From NCBI GenBank assembly GCA_964036315.1, contig OZ038485.1, positions 71,978,824-72,042,823 on the forward strand: a stretch of DNA of 64,000 bases. Reading direction: 5' to 3'. The first letter of the stretch is position 1. Every line of letters starts with the position of its first letter. Shown piece after piece: positions 37,843-50,172 of the stretch. Both the position numbers and the translations under genes were made by a program. The stretch comes from Acanthosepion esculentum (lineage: Eukaryota > Mollusca > Cephalopoda > Sepiida > Sepiidae). The notes beneath the pieces were generated by a model, which was given only the letters and a program-made list of their open reading frames with translations, was not told the origin of the DNA and searched no databases.

Positions 37843-40800
37843 AATACTTTTCGATCGATAACATATCGATTTTCAATAATTTTATTTGTTTTCTAAAGAT
37901 TTCCATAAGTAAATCAATTTTTCAAACAACCGTGTTTAACGTTGAAAAACAAGCCAAAACAGCTTGCTTTTACACCTAAAATTCAATATTTTTCAAAACT
38001 TTGTAAAACTTAAAATTTGCAATATAACTTTGTGAAAACTGTTGAAACTTGTTGAAATCAATACTTTTCGATCGATAACATTTCGATTTTCAATAATTTT
38101 ATTGGTTTTCTAAAGATTTCAATAAGTAAATCAATTTTTCAAACAACCATGTTTAACGATGAAAAACAAGCCAAAACAGCTTGCTTTTACACCTAAAATT
38201 CAATATTTTTCAAAACTTTGTAAAACTTAAAATTTGCAATATAACTTTATGAAAACTGTTGAAATTTGCTGAAATCAATACTTTTCGATCGATAACATAT
38301 CGATTTTCAATAATTTTATTGGTCTTCTAAATATTTCAATAAGTAAATCAATTTTTCAAACAACCGTGTTTAACGTTGAAAAACAAGCCAAAACAGCTTG
38401 CTTTTACACCTAAATTTCAATATTTTTCAAAACTTTGTAAAACTTAAAATTTCTAATATAACTTTGTGAAAACTGTTGAAACTTGTTGAAATCAATACTT
38501 TTCGATCGATAACATATCGATTTTCAATAATTTTATTGGTTTTCTAAAGATTTCAATAAGTAAATCAATTTTTCAAACAACCGTGTTTAACGTTGAAAAA
38601 GAAGCCAAAACAGCTTGCTTTTACACCTAAAATTCAATATTTTTCAAAACTTTGTAAAACTTAAAATTTTCAATATAACTTTGTGAAAACTGTTGAAACT
38701 TGCTGAAATCAATACTTTTCGATCGATAACATATCGATTTTCAATAATTTTATTGGTCTTCTAAAGATTTCAATAAGTAAATCAATTTTTCAAACAACCG
38801 TGTTTAACGTTGAAAAACAAGCCAAAACAGCTTGCTTTTACACCTAAAATTCAATATTTTTCAAAACTTTGTAAAACTTAAAATTTGCAATATAACTTTG
38901 TGAAAACTGTTGAAACTTGTTGAAATCAATACTTTTCGATCGATAACATATCGATTTTCAATAATTTTATTGGTTTTCTAAAGATTTCAATAAGTAAATC
39001 AATTTTTCAAACAACCGTGTTTAACGTTGAAAAACAAGCCAAAACAGCTTGCTTTTACACCTAAAATTCAATATTTTTCAAAACTTTGTAAAACTTAAAA
39101 TTTGCAATATAACTTTGTGAAAACTGTTGAAACATGCTAAAATCAATACTTTTCGATCGATAACATATCGATTTTCAATAATTTTATTGGTTTTCTAAAG
39201 ATTTCAATAAGTAAATCAATTTTTCAAACAACCGTGTTTAACGTTGAAAAAGAAGCCAAAACAGCTTGCTTTTACCCCTAAAATTCAATATTTTTCAAAA
39301 CTTTGTAAAACTTAAAATTTGCAATATAACTTTGTGAAAACTGTTGAAACTTGCTGAAATCAATACTTTTCGATCGATAACATATCGATTTTCAATAATT
39401 TTATTGGTCTTCTAAAGATTTCAATAAGTAAATCAATTTTTCAAACAACCGTGTTTAACGTTGAAAAACAAGCCAAAACAGCTTGCTTTTACACCTAAAA
39501 TTCAATATTTTTCAAAACTTTGTAAAACTTAAAATTTGCTATATAACTTTGTGAAAACTGTTGAAACTTGTTGAAATCAATACTTTTCGATCGATAACAT
39601 ATCGATTTTCAATAATTTTATTGGTTTTCTAAAGATTTCAATAAGTAAATCAATTTTTCAAACAGCCGTGTTTAACGTTGAAAAACAAGCCAAAACAGCT
39701 TGCTTTTACACCTAAAATTCAATATTTTTCAAAACTTTGTAAAACTTAAAATTTGCAATATAACTTTGTGAAAACTGTTGAAACATGCTAAAATCAATAC
39801 TTTTCGATCGATAACATATCGATTTTCAATAATTTTATTGGTTTTCTAAAGATTTCAATAAGTAAATCAATTTTTCAAACAACCGTGTTTAACGTTGAAA
39901 AAGAAGCCAAAACAGCTTGCTTTTACCCCTAAAATTCAATATTTTTCAAAATTTTGTAAAACTTAAAATTTGCAATATAACTTTGTGAAAACTGTTGAAA
40001 CTTGTTGAAATCAATACTTTTCGATCGATAACATATCGATTTTCAATAATTTTATTGGTTTTCTAAAGATTTCAATAAGTAAATCAATTTTTCAAACAAC
40101 CGTGTTTAACGTTGAAAAACAAAGCAAAACAGCTTGCTTTTACACCTAAAATTCAATATTTTTCAAAACTTTGTAAAACTTAAAATTTGCAATATAACTT
40201 TGTGAAAACTGTTGAAACATGCTGAAATCAATACTTTTCTATCGATAACATATCGATTTTCAATAATTTTATTGGTTTTCTAAAGATTTCAATAAGTAAG
40301 TCAATTTTTCATACAGTTTAACGTTGAAAAACAAACCAAAACAGCTTGCTTTTACACCTAAAATTCAATATTTTTCAAAACTTTGTAAAACTTAAAATTT
40401 GCAATATAACTTCGTGAAAACTGTTGAAACTTGTTGAAATCAATACTTTTCGATCGATAACATATCGATTTTCAATAATTTTATTGGTTTTCTAAAGATT
40501 TCAATAAGTAAATCAATTTTTTAAACAACCGTGTTTAAGGTTGAAAAAAAGCCAAAACAGCTTGCTTTTACACCTAAAATTCAATATTTTTCAAAACTTT
40601 GTAAAACTTAAAATTTGCAATATAACTTTGTGAAAACTGTTGAAACTTGCTGAAATCAATACTTTTCGATCGATAACATATCGATTTTCAATAATTTTAT
40701 TGGTCTTCTAAATATTTCAATAAGTAAATAAATTTTTCAAACAACCGTGTTTAACGTTGAAAAACAAGCCAAAACAGCTTGCTTTTACACCTAAAATTCA

Positions 40801-41309
40801 ATATTTTTCAAAACTTTGTAAAACTTAAAATTTCTAATATAACTTTGTGAAAACTGTTGAAACTTGTTGAAATCAATACTTTTCGATCGATAACATATCG
40901 ATTTTCAATAATTTTATTGGTTTTCTAAAGATTTCAATAAGTAAATCAATTTTTCAAACAACCGTGTTTAACGTTGAAAAAGAAGCCAAAACAGCTTGCT
41001 TTTTACACCTAAAATTCAATATTTTTCAAAACTTTGTAAAACTTAAAATTTGCAATATAACTTTGTGAAAACTGTTGAAACTTGTTGAAATCAATACTTT
41101 TCGATCGATAACATATCGATTTTCAATAATTTTATTGGTTTTCTAAAGATTTCAATAAGTAAATCAATTTTTCAAACAACCGTGTTTAACGTTGAAAAAC
41201 AAGCCAAAACAGCTTGCTTTTACACCTAAAATTCAATATTTTTCAAAACTTTGTAAAACTTAAAATTTGCAATATAACTTTGTGAAAACTGTTGAAACAT
41301 GCTGAAATC
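37635..41309 (+). repeat. Higher-order unit, 17 monomers (3,675 bp)
   Basis: This is the domain II' counterpart of the unit at 9,958, with the same first and last markers (class C, CATTTCGAT at 38,077, CTATCG at 40,239, class B, TTTAAGGTTG at 40,536, AAATAAATTT at 40,726). It has four monomers fewer in the middle, where CATGCTAAAATC, TACCCCTAAA and GGTCTTCT monomers repeat. The length checks as 17 x 217 minus 9 minus 5 with two cancelling single-base indels. Confidence 0.85.
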
Positions 41310-41517
41310 AATATTTTTCGATCGATAACATATCGATTTTCAATAATTTTATTGGTTTTCTAAAGATTTCAATAAGTCAATTTTTCATACAGTTTAACGT
41401 TGAAAAACAAACCAAAACAGCTTGCTTTTACACCTAAAATTCAATATTTTTCAAAACTTTGTAAAACTTAAAATTTGCAATATAACTTTGTGAAAACTGT
41501 TGAAACTTGTTGAAATC
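41310..41517 (+). repeat. Class C monomer (208 bp), copy 4
   Basis: Same linked changes as the other class C copies. It lies 3,675 bp after copy 3, so the higher-order unit here is four monomers shorter than the 4,544-bp one in domain II. Confidence 0.9.
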
Positions 41518-44500
41518 AATACTTTTCGATCGATAACATATCGATTTTCAATAATTTTATTTGTTTTCTAAAGATTTCCATAAGTAAATCAATTTTTCAA
41601 ACAACCGTGTTTAACGTTGAAAAACAAGCCAAAACAGCTTGCTTTTACACCTAAAATTCAATATTTTTCAAAACTTTGTAAAACTTAAAATTTGCAATAT
41701 AACTTTGTGAAAACTGTTGAAACTTGTTGAAATCAATACTTTTCGATCGATAACATTTCGATTTTCAATAATTTTATTGGTTTTCTAAAGATTTCAATAA
41801 GTAAATCAATTTTTCAAACAACCATGTTTAACGATGAAAAACAAGCCAAAACAGCTTGCTTTTACACCTAAAATTCAATATTTTTCAAAACTTTGTAAAA
41901 CTTAAAATTTGCAATATAACTTTGTGAAAACTGTTGAAATTTGCTGAAATCAATACTTTTCGATCGATAACATATCGATTTTCAATAATTTTATTGGTCT
42001 TCTAAATATTTCAATAAGTAAATCAATTTTTCAAACAACCGTGTTTAACGTTGAAAAACAAGCCAAAACAGCTTGCTTTTACACCTAAATTTCAATATTT
42101 TTCAAAACTTTGTAAAACTTAAAATTTCTAATATAACTTTGTGAAAACTGTTGAAACTTGTTGAAATCAATACTTTTCGATCGATAACATATCGATTTTC
42201 AATAATTTTATTGGTTTTCTAAAGATTTCAATAAGTAAATCAATTTTTCAAACAACCGTGTTTAACGTTGAAAAAGAAGCCAAAACAGCTTGCTTTTACA
42301 CCTAAAATTCAATATTTTTCAAAACTTTGTAAAACTTAAAATTTGCAATATAACTTTGTGAAAACTGTTGAAACTTGCTGAAATCAATACTTTTCGATCG
42401 ATAACATATCGATTTTCAATAATTTTATTGGTCTTCTAAAGATTTCAATAAGTAAATCAATTTTTCAAACAACCGTGTTTAACGTTGAAAAACAAGCCAA
42501 AACAGCTTGCTTTTACACCTAAAATTCAATATTTTTCAAAACTTTGTAAAACTTAAAATTTGCAATATAACTTTGTGAAAACTGTTGAAACTTGTTGAAA
42601 TCAATACTTTTCGATCGATAACATATCGATTTTCAATAATTTTATTGGTTTTCTAAAGATTTCAATAAGTAAATCAATTTTTCAAACAACCGTGTTTAAC
42701 GTTGAAAAACAAGCCAAAACAGCTTGCTTTTACACCTAAAATTCAATATTTTTCAAAACTTTGTAAAACTTAAAATTTGCAATATAACTTTGTGAAAACT
42801 GTTGAAACATGCTAAAATCAATACTTTTCGATCGATAACATATCGATTTTCAATAATTTTATTGGTCTTCTAAAGATTTCAATAAGTAAATCAATTTTTC
42901 AAACAACCGTGTTTAACGTTGAAAAACAAGCCAAAACAGCTTGCTTTTACACCTAAAATTCAATATTTTTCAAAACTTTGTAAAACTTAAAATTTGCTAT
43001 ATAACTTTGTGAAAACTGTTGAAACTTGTTGAAATCAATACTTTTCGATCGATAACATATCGATTTTCAATAATTTTATTGGTTTTCTAAAGATTTCAAT
43101 AAGTAAATCAATTTTTCAAACAGCCGTGTTTAACGTTGAAAAACAAGCCAAAACAGCTTGCTTTTACACCTAAAATTCAATATTTTTCAAAACTTTGTAA
43201 AACTTAAAATTTGCAATATAACTTTGTGAAAACTGTTGAAACATGCTAAAATCAATACTTTTCGATCGATAACATATCGATTTTCAATAATTTTATTGGT
43301 TTTCTAAAGATTTCAATAAGTAAATCAATTTTTCAAACAACCGTGTTTAACGTTGAAAAAGAAGCCAAAACAGCTTGCTTTTACACCTAAAATTCAATAT
43401 TTTTCAAAACTTTGTAAAACTTAAAATTTGCAATATAACTTTGTGAAAACTGTTGAAACTTGCTGAAATCAATACTTTTCGATCGATAACATATCGATTT
43501 TCAATAATTTTATTGGTCTTCTAAAGATTTCAATAAGTAAATCAATTTTTCAAACAACCGTGTTTAACGTTGAAAAACAAGCCAAAACAGCTTGCTTTTA
43601 CACCTAAAATTCAATATTTTTCAAAACTTTGTAAAACTTAAAATTTGCAATATAACTTTGTGAAAACTGTTGAAACTTGTTGAAATCAATACTTTTCGAT
43701 CGATAACATATCGATTTTCAATAATTTTATTGGTTTTCTAAAGATTTCAGTAAGTAAATCAATTTTTCAAACAACCGTGTTTAACGTTGAAAAACAAGCC
43801 AAAACAGCTTGCTTTTACACCTAAAATTCAATATTTTTCAAAACTTTGTAAAACTTAAAATTTGCAATATAACTTTGTGAAAACTGTTGAAACATGCTAA
43901 AATCAATACTTTTCGATCGATAACAAATCGATTTTCAATAATTTTATTGGTTTTCTAAAGATTTCAATAAGTAAATCAATTTTTCAAACAACCGTGTTTA
44001 ACGTTGAAAAAGAAGCCAAAACAGCTTGCTTTTACCCCTAAAATTCAATATTTTTCAAAACTTTGTAAAACTTAAAATTTGCAATATAACTTTGTGAAAA
44101 CTGTTGAAACTTGCTGAAATCAATACTTTTCGATCGATAACATATCGATTTTCAATAATTTTATTGGTCTTCTAAAGATTTCAATAAGTAAATCAATTTT
44201 TCAAACAACCGTGTTTAACGTTGAAAAACAAGCCAAAACAGCTTGCTTTTACACCTAAAATTCAATATTTTTCAAAACTTTGTAAAACTTAAAATTTGCT
44301 ATATAACTTTGTGAAAACTGTTGAAACTTGTTGAAATCAATACTTTTCGATCGATAACATATCGATTTTCAATAATTTTATTGGTTTTCTAAAGATTTCA
44401 ATAAGTAAATCAATTTTTCAAACAGCCGTGTTTAACGTTGAAAAACAAGCCAAAACAGCTTGCTTTTACACCTAAAATTCAATATTTTTCAAAACTTTGT

Positions 44501-44555
44501 AAAACTTAAAATTTGCAATATAACTTTGTGAAAACTGTTGAAACATGCTAAAATC
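41310..44555 (+). repeat. Incomplete copy of the 3,675-bp unit
   Basis: It starts with class C and follows the same marker order (TTTCCATAAG, CATTTCGAT, CCATGTTTAACGATG, GGTCTTCTAAATATT, then alternating CATGCTAAAATC, GGTCTTCT, TTTGCTATATAAC and CAGCCGTG monomers). It stops at the chimeric monomer 44,556 before the CTATCG and TTTAAGGTTG monomers, in the same way that the copy at 14,502 stops at 17,745. Confidence 0.75.
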
Positions 44556-44772
44556 AATACTTTTCGATCGATAACATATCGATTTTCAATAATTTTATTG
44601 GTCTTCTAAAGATTTCAATAAGTAAATCAATTTTTCAAACAACCGTGTTTAACGTTGAAAAACAAGCCAAAACAGCTTGCTTTTACACCTAAAATTCAAT
44701 ATTTTTCAAAACTTTGTAAAACTTAAAATTTGCAATATAACTGTGTGAAAACTGTTGAAACTTGTTGAAATC
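44556..44772 (+). repeat. Chimeric monomer at the II' to III' transition
   Basis: The 5' part has the domain II' markers GGTCTTCTAAAGATTT and an unaltered CCAAAACAGC. The 3' part has CTGTGTG (44,742), which elsewhere always follows AAAAGAGC in module M. The switch lies between about 44,607 and 44,741. It is in register. Confidence 0.7.
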
Positions 44773-45852
44773 AATACTTTTCGTTCGATAACATATCGAT
44801 TTTCAATAAGTTTATTGGTTTTCTAAATATTTCAATAAGTAAATCAATTTTTCAAACAACCGTGTTTAACGTTGAAAAACAATCCAAAACAGTTTGCTTT
44901 TACACCTAAAATTCAATATTTTTCAAAACTTTGTAAAACTTAAAATTTGCAATATAACTTTGTGAAAACTGTTGAAACATGCTGAAATCAATACTTTTCG
45001 ATCGATAACATATCGATTTTCAATACTTTTATTGGTTTTCTAAAGATTTCAATAAGTAAGTCAATTTTTCATACAGTTTAACGTTGAAAAACAAACCAAA
45101 ACAGCTTGCTTTAACACCTAAAATTCAATATTTTTCAAAACTTTGTAAAACTTAAAATTTGCAATATAACTTTGTGAAAACTGTTGAAACTTGTTGAAAT
45201 CAATACTTTTCGATCGATAACATAACGATTTTCAATAATTTTATTGGTTTTCTAAATATTTCAATAAGTAAATCAATTTTTCAAACAACCGTGTTTAACG
45301 TTGAAAAACAAGCCAAAACAGCTTGCTTTTACACCTAAAATTCAATATTTTTCAAAACTTTGTAAAACTTAAAATTTGCAATATAACTTTGTGAAAACTG
45401 TTGAAACTTGTTGAATTCAATACTTTTCGATCGATAACATATCGATTTTCAATAATTTTATTGGTTTTCTAAATATTTCAATAAGTAAATCAATTTTTCA
45501 AACAACCGTGTTTAACGTTGAAAAACAAGCCAAAACAGCTTGCTTTTACACCTAAAATTCAATATTTTTCAAAATTTTGTAAAACTTAAAATTTGCAATA
45601 TAACTTTGTGAAAACTGTTGAAACTTGTTGAAATCAATAGTTTTCGATCGATAACATATCGATTTTCAATAATTTTATTGGTTTTCTAAAGATTTCAATA
45701 AGTAAATCAATTTTTCAAACAACCGTGTTTAACGTTGAGAAAGAAGCCAAAACAGCTTGCTTTTACACCTAAAATTCAATATTTTTCAAAACTTTGTAAA
45801 ACTTAAAATTTGCAATATAACTTTGTGAAAACTGTTGAAACATGCTGAAATC
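44556..45852 (+). repeat. Six-monomer module M, copy 3
   Basis: Same order as the copy at 25,947 but without the ACTTCTTAAAAC monomer (6 x 217 minus 5 = 1,297 bp). The CGTTCG monomer has CAATAAGTTTATT and an intact TATCGATTTTC, and class B has CAATACTTTTATT. Its first monomer is chimeric with domain II'. Confidence 0.83.
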
Positions 45853-46932
45853 AATACTTTTCGATCGATAACATATCGATTTTCAATAATTTTATTGGTT
45901 TTCTAAAGATTTCAATAAGTAAATCAATTTTTCAAACAACCGTGTTTAACGTTGAAAAACAAGCCAAAACAGCTTGCTTTTACACCTAAAATTCAATATT
46001 TTTCAAAACTTTGTAAAACTTAAAATTTGCAATATAACTTTGTGAAAACTGTTGAAACATGCTGAAATCAATACTTTTCGATCGATAACATATCGATTTT
46101 CAATAATTTTATTGGTTTTCTAAAGATTTCAATAAGTAAATCAATTTTTCAAACAACCGTGTTTAACGTTGAAAAACAAGCCAAAACAGCTTGCTTTTAC
46201 ACCTAAAATTCAATATTTTTCAAAACTTTGTAAAACTTAAAATTTGCAATATAACTTTGAGAAAACTGTTGAAACATGCTGAAATCAATACTTTTCGATC
46301 GATAACATATCGATTTTCAATAATTTTATTGGTTTTCTAAAGATTTCAATAAGTAAGTCAATTTTTCATACAGTTTAACGTTGAAAAACAAACCAAAACA
46401 GCTTGCTTTTACACCTAAAATTCAATATTTTTCAAAACTTTGTAAAACTTAAAATTTGCAATATAACTTTGTGAAAACTGTTGAAACATGCTGAAATCAA
46501 TACTTTTCGATCGATAACATATCGATTTTCAATAATTTTATTGGTTTTCTAAAGATTTCAATAAGTAAATCAATTTTTCAAACAACCGTGTTTAACGTTG
46601 AAAAACAAGCCAAAACAGCTTGCTTTTACACCTAAAATTCAATATTTTACAAAACTTTGTAAAACTTAAAATTTGCAATATAACTTTGTGAAAACTGTTG
46701 AAACTTGTTGAAATCAATAGTTTTCGATCGATAACATATCGATTTTCAATAATTTTATTTGTTTTCTAAAGATTTCAATAAGTAAATCAATTTTTCAAAC
46801 AACCGTGTTTAACGTTGAAAAACAAGCCAAAACAGCTTGCTTTTACACCTAAAATTCAATATTTTTCAAAACTTCGTAAAACTTAAAATTTGCAATATAA
46901 CTTTGTGAAAACTGTTGAAACTTGTTGAAATC

Positions 46933-48229
46933 AATTCTTTTCGATCGATAACATATCGATTTTCAATAATTTTATTGGTTTTCTAAAGATTTCAATAAGT
47001 AAGTCAATTTTTCATACAGTTTAACGTTGAAAAACAAACCAAAACAGCTTGCTTTTACACCTAAAATTCAATATTTTTCAAAACTTTGTAAAACTTAAAA
47101 TTTGCAATATAACTTTGTGAAAACTGTTGAAACTTGTTGAAATCAATACTTTTCGATCGATAACATATCGATTTTCAATAATTTTATTGGTTTTCTAAAT
47201 ATTTCAATAAGTAAATCAATTTTTCAAACAACCGTGTTTAACGTTCAAAAACAAGCCAAAACAGCTTGCTTTTACACCTAAAATTCAATATTTTTCAAAA
47301 CTTTGTAAAACTTAAAATTTGCAATATAACTTTGTGAAAACTGTTGAAACTTGTTGAAATCAATACTTTTCGATCGATAACATATCGATTTTCAATAATT
47401 TTATTGGTTTTCTAAAGATTTCAATAAGTAAATCAATTTTTCAAACAACCGTGTTTAACGTTGAAAAACAAGCCAAAACAGCTTGCTTTTACACCTAAAA
47501 TTCAATATTTTTCAAAACTTTGTAAAACTTAAAATTTGCAATATAACTTTGTGAAAACTGTTGAAACATGCTGAAATCAATACTTTTCGATCGATAACAT
47601 ATCGATTTTCAATAATTTTATTGGTTTTCTAAAGATTTCAATAAGTAAATCAATTTTTCAAACAACCGTGTTTAACGTTGAAAAACAAGCCAAAACAGCT
47701 TGCTTTTACACCTAAAATTCAATATTTTTCAAAACTTTGTAAAACTTAAAATTTGCAATATAACTTTGTGAAAACTGTTGAAACATGCTGAAATCAATAC
47801 TTTTCGATCGATAACATATCGATTTTCAATAATTTTATTGGTTTTCTAAAGATTTCAATAAGTAAATCAATTTTTCAAACAACCGTGTTTAACGTTGAAA
47901 AACAAGCCAAAACAGCTTGCTTTTACACCTAAAATTCAATATTTTACAAAACTTTGTAAAACTTAAAATTTGCAATATAACTTTGTGAAAACTGTTGAAA
48001 CTTGTTGAAATCAATAGTTTTCGATCGATAACATATCGATTTTCAATAATTTTATTTGTTTTCTAAAGATTTCAATAAGTAAATCAATTTTTCAAACAAC
48101 CGTGTTTAACGTTGAAAAACAAGCCAAAACAGCTTGCTTTTACACCTAAAATTCAATATTTTTCAAAACTTCGTAAAACTTAAAATTTGCAATATAACTT
48201 TGTGAAAACTGTTGAAACTTGTTGAAATC
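46933..48229 (+). repeat. Cassette of 6 monomers (1,297 bp)
   Basis: Runs from one AATTCTTTTCG-starting class B monomer to the next: class B, GTTCAAAAAC, two plain copies ending CATGCTG, ATTTTAC, then AATAGTTTTC with TATTTGTTTT and ACTTCG. This is the shortest of a series sharing the same first two and last two monomer types. Confidence 0.85.
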
Positions 48230-50172
48230 AATTCTTTTCGATCGATAACATATCGATTTTCAATAATTTTATTGGTTTTCTAAAGATTTCAATAAGTAAG
48301 TCAATTTTTCATACAGTTTAACGTTGAAAAACAAACCAAAACAGCTTGCTTTTACACCTAAAATTCAATATTTTTCAAAACTTTGTAAAACTTAAAATTT
48401 GCAATATAACTTTGTGAAAACTGTTGAAACTTGTTGAAATCAATACTTTTCGATCGATAACATATCGATTTTCAATAATTTTATTGGTTTTCTAAATATT
48501 TCAATAAGTAAATCAATTTTTCAAACAACCGTGTTTAACGTTCAAAAACAAGCCAAAACAGCTTGCTTTTACACCTAAAATTCAATATTTTTCAAAACTT
48601 TGTAAAACTTAAAATTTGCAATATAACTTTGTGAAAACTGTTGAAACTTGTTGAAATCAATACTTTTCGATCGATAACATATCGATTTTCAATAATTTTA
48701 TTGGTTTTCTAAAGATTTCAATAAGTAAATCAATTTTTCAAACAACCGTGTTTAACGTTGAAAAACAAGCCAAAACAGCTTGCTTTTACACCTAAAATTC
48801 AATATTTTTCAAAACTTTGTAAAACTTAAAATTTGCAATATAACTTTGTGAAAACTGTTGAAACATGCTGAAATCAATACTTTTCGATCGATAACATATC
48901 GATTTTCAATAATTTTATTGGTTTTCTAAAGATTTCAATAAGTAAATCAATTTTTCAAACAACCGTGTTTAACGTTGAAAAACAAGCCAAAACAGCTTGC
49001 TTTTACACCTAAAATTCAATATTTTTCAAAACTTTGTAAAACTTAAAATTTGCAATATAACTTTGTGAAAACTGTTGAAACTTGTTGAAATCAATACTTT
49101 TCGATCGATAACATATCGATTTTCAATAATTTTATTGGTTTTCTAAAGATTTCAATAAGTAAATCAATTTTTCAAACAATCGTGTTTAACGTTGAAAAAC
49201 AAGCCAAAACAGCTTGCTTTTACACCTAAAATTCAATATTTTTCAAAACTTTGTAAAACTTAAAATTTGCAATATAACTTTGTGAAAACTGTTGAAACAT
49301 GCTGAAATCAATACTTTTCGATCGATAACATATCGATTTTCAATAATTTTATTGGTTTTCTAAAGATTTCAATAAGTAAATCAATTTTTCAAACAACCGT
49401 GTTTAACGTTGAAAAACAAGCCAAAACAGCTTGCTTTTACACCTAAAATTCAATATTTTTCAAAACTTTGTAAAACTTAAAATTTGCAATATAACTTTGA
49501 GAAAACTGTTGAAACATGCTGAAATCAATACTTTTCGATCGATAACATATCGATTTTCAATAATTTTATTGGTTTTCTAAAGATTTCAATAAGTAAGTCA
49601 ATTTTTCATACAGTTTAACGTTGAAAAACAAACCAAAACAGCTTGCTTTTACACCTAAAATTCAATATTTTTCAAAACTTTGTAAAACTTAAAATTTGCA
49701 ATATAACTTTGTGAAAACTGTTGAAACATGCTGAAATCAATACTTTTCGATCGATAACATATCGATTTTCAATAATTTTATTGGTTTTCTAAAGATTTCA
49801 ATAAGTAAATCAATTTTTCAAACAACCGTGTTTAACGTTGAAAAACAAGCCAAAACAGCTTGCTTTTACACCTAAAATTCAATATTTTACAAAACTTTGT
49901 AAAACTTAAAATTTGCAATATAACTTTGTGAAAACTGTTGAAACTTGTTGAAATCAATAGTTTTCGATCGATAACATATCGATTTTCAATAATTTTATTT
50001 GTTTTCTAAAGATTTCAATAAGTAAATCAATTTTTCAAACAACCGTGTTTAACGTTGAAAAACAAGCCAAAACAGCTTGCTTTTACACCTAAAATTCAAT
50101 ATTTTTCAAAACTTCGTAAAACTTAAAATTTGCAATATAACTTTGTGAAAACTGTTGAAACTTGTTGAAATC
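48230..50172 (+). repeat. Cassette of 9 monomers (1,943 bp)
   Basis: Same start and end monomers as the 6-mer cassette, with extra plain, CAATCGTG, GAGAAAACTG and class B monomers in the middle. Two class B copies explain the length (9 x 217 minus 10). Confidence 0.85.

Larger units (their letters stand above)
33088..44772 (+). repeat. Domain II', second copy of the GGTCTTCT subfamily
   Basis: This is a shortened copy of domain II. Rare markers line up at fixed offsets that step by whole monomers: TTCAGTAATT at 3,921 and 33,117 and CGATTGATAAC at 5,199 and 34,395 (offset 29,196), TTATTGTTTT at 6,091 and 35,070 (offset 28,979, one monomer fewer), and ATAACGATTT at 9,761 and 37,438 (offset 27,677, six more monomers fewer). 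The copy therefore lost or failed to gain whole monomers while keeping register. Its last monomer is chimeric with the next domain. Confidence 0.85.
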
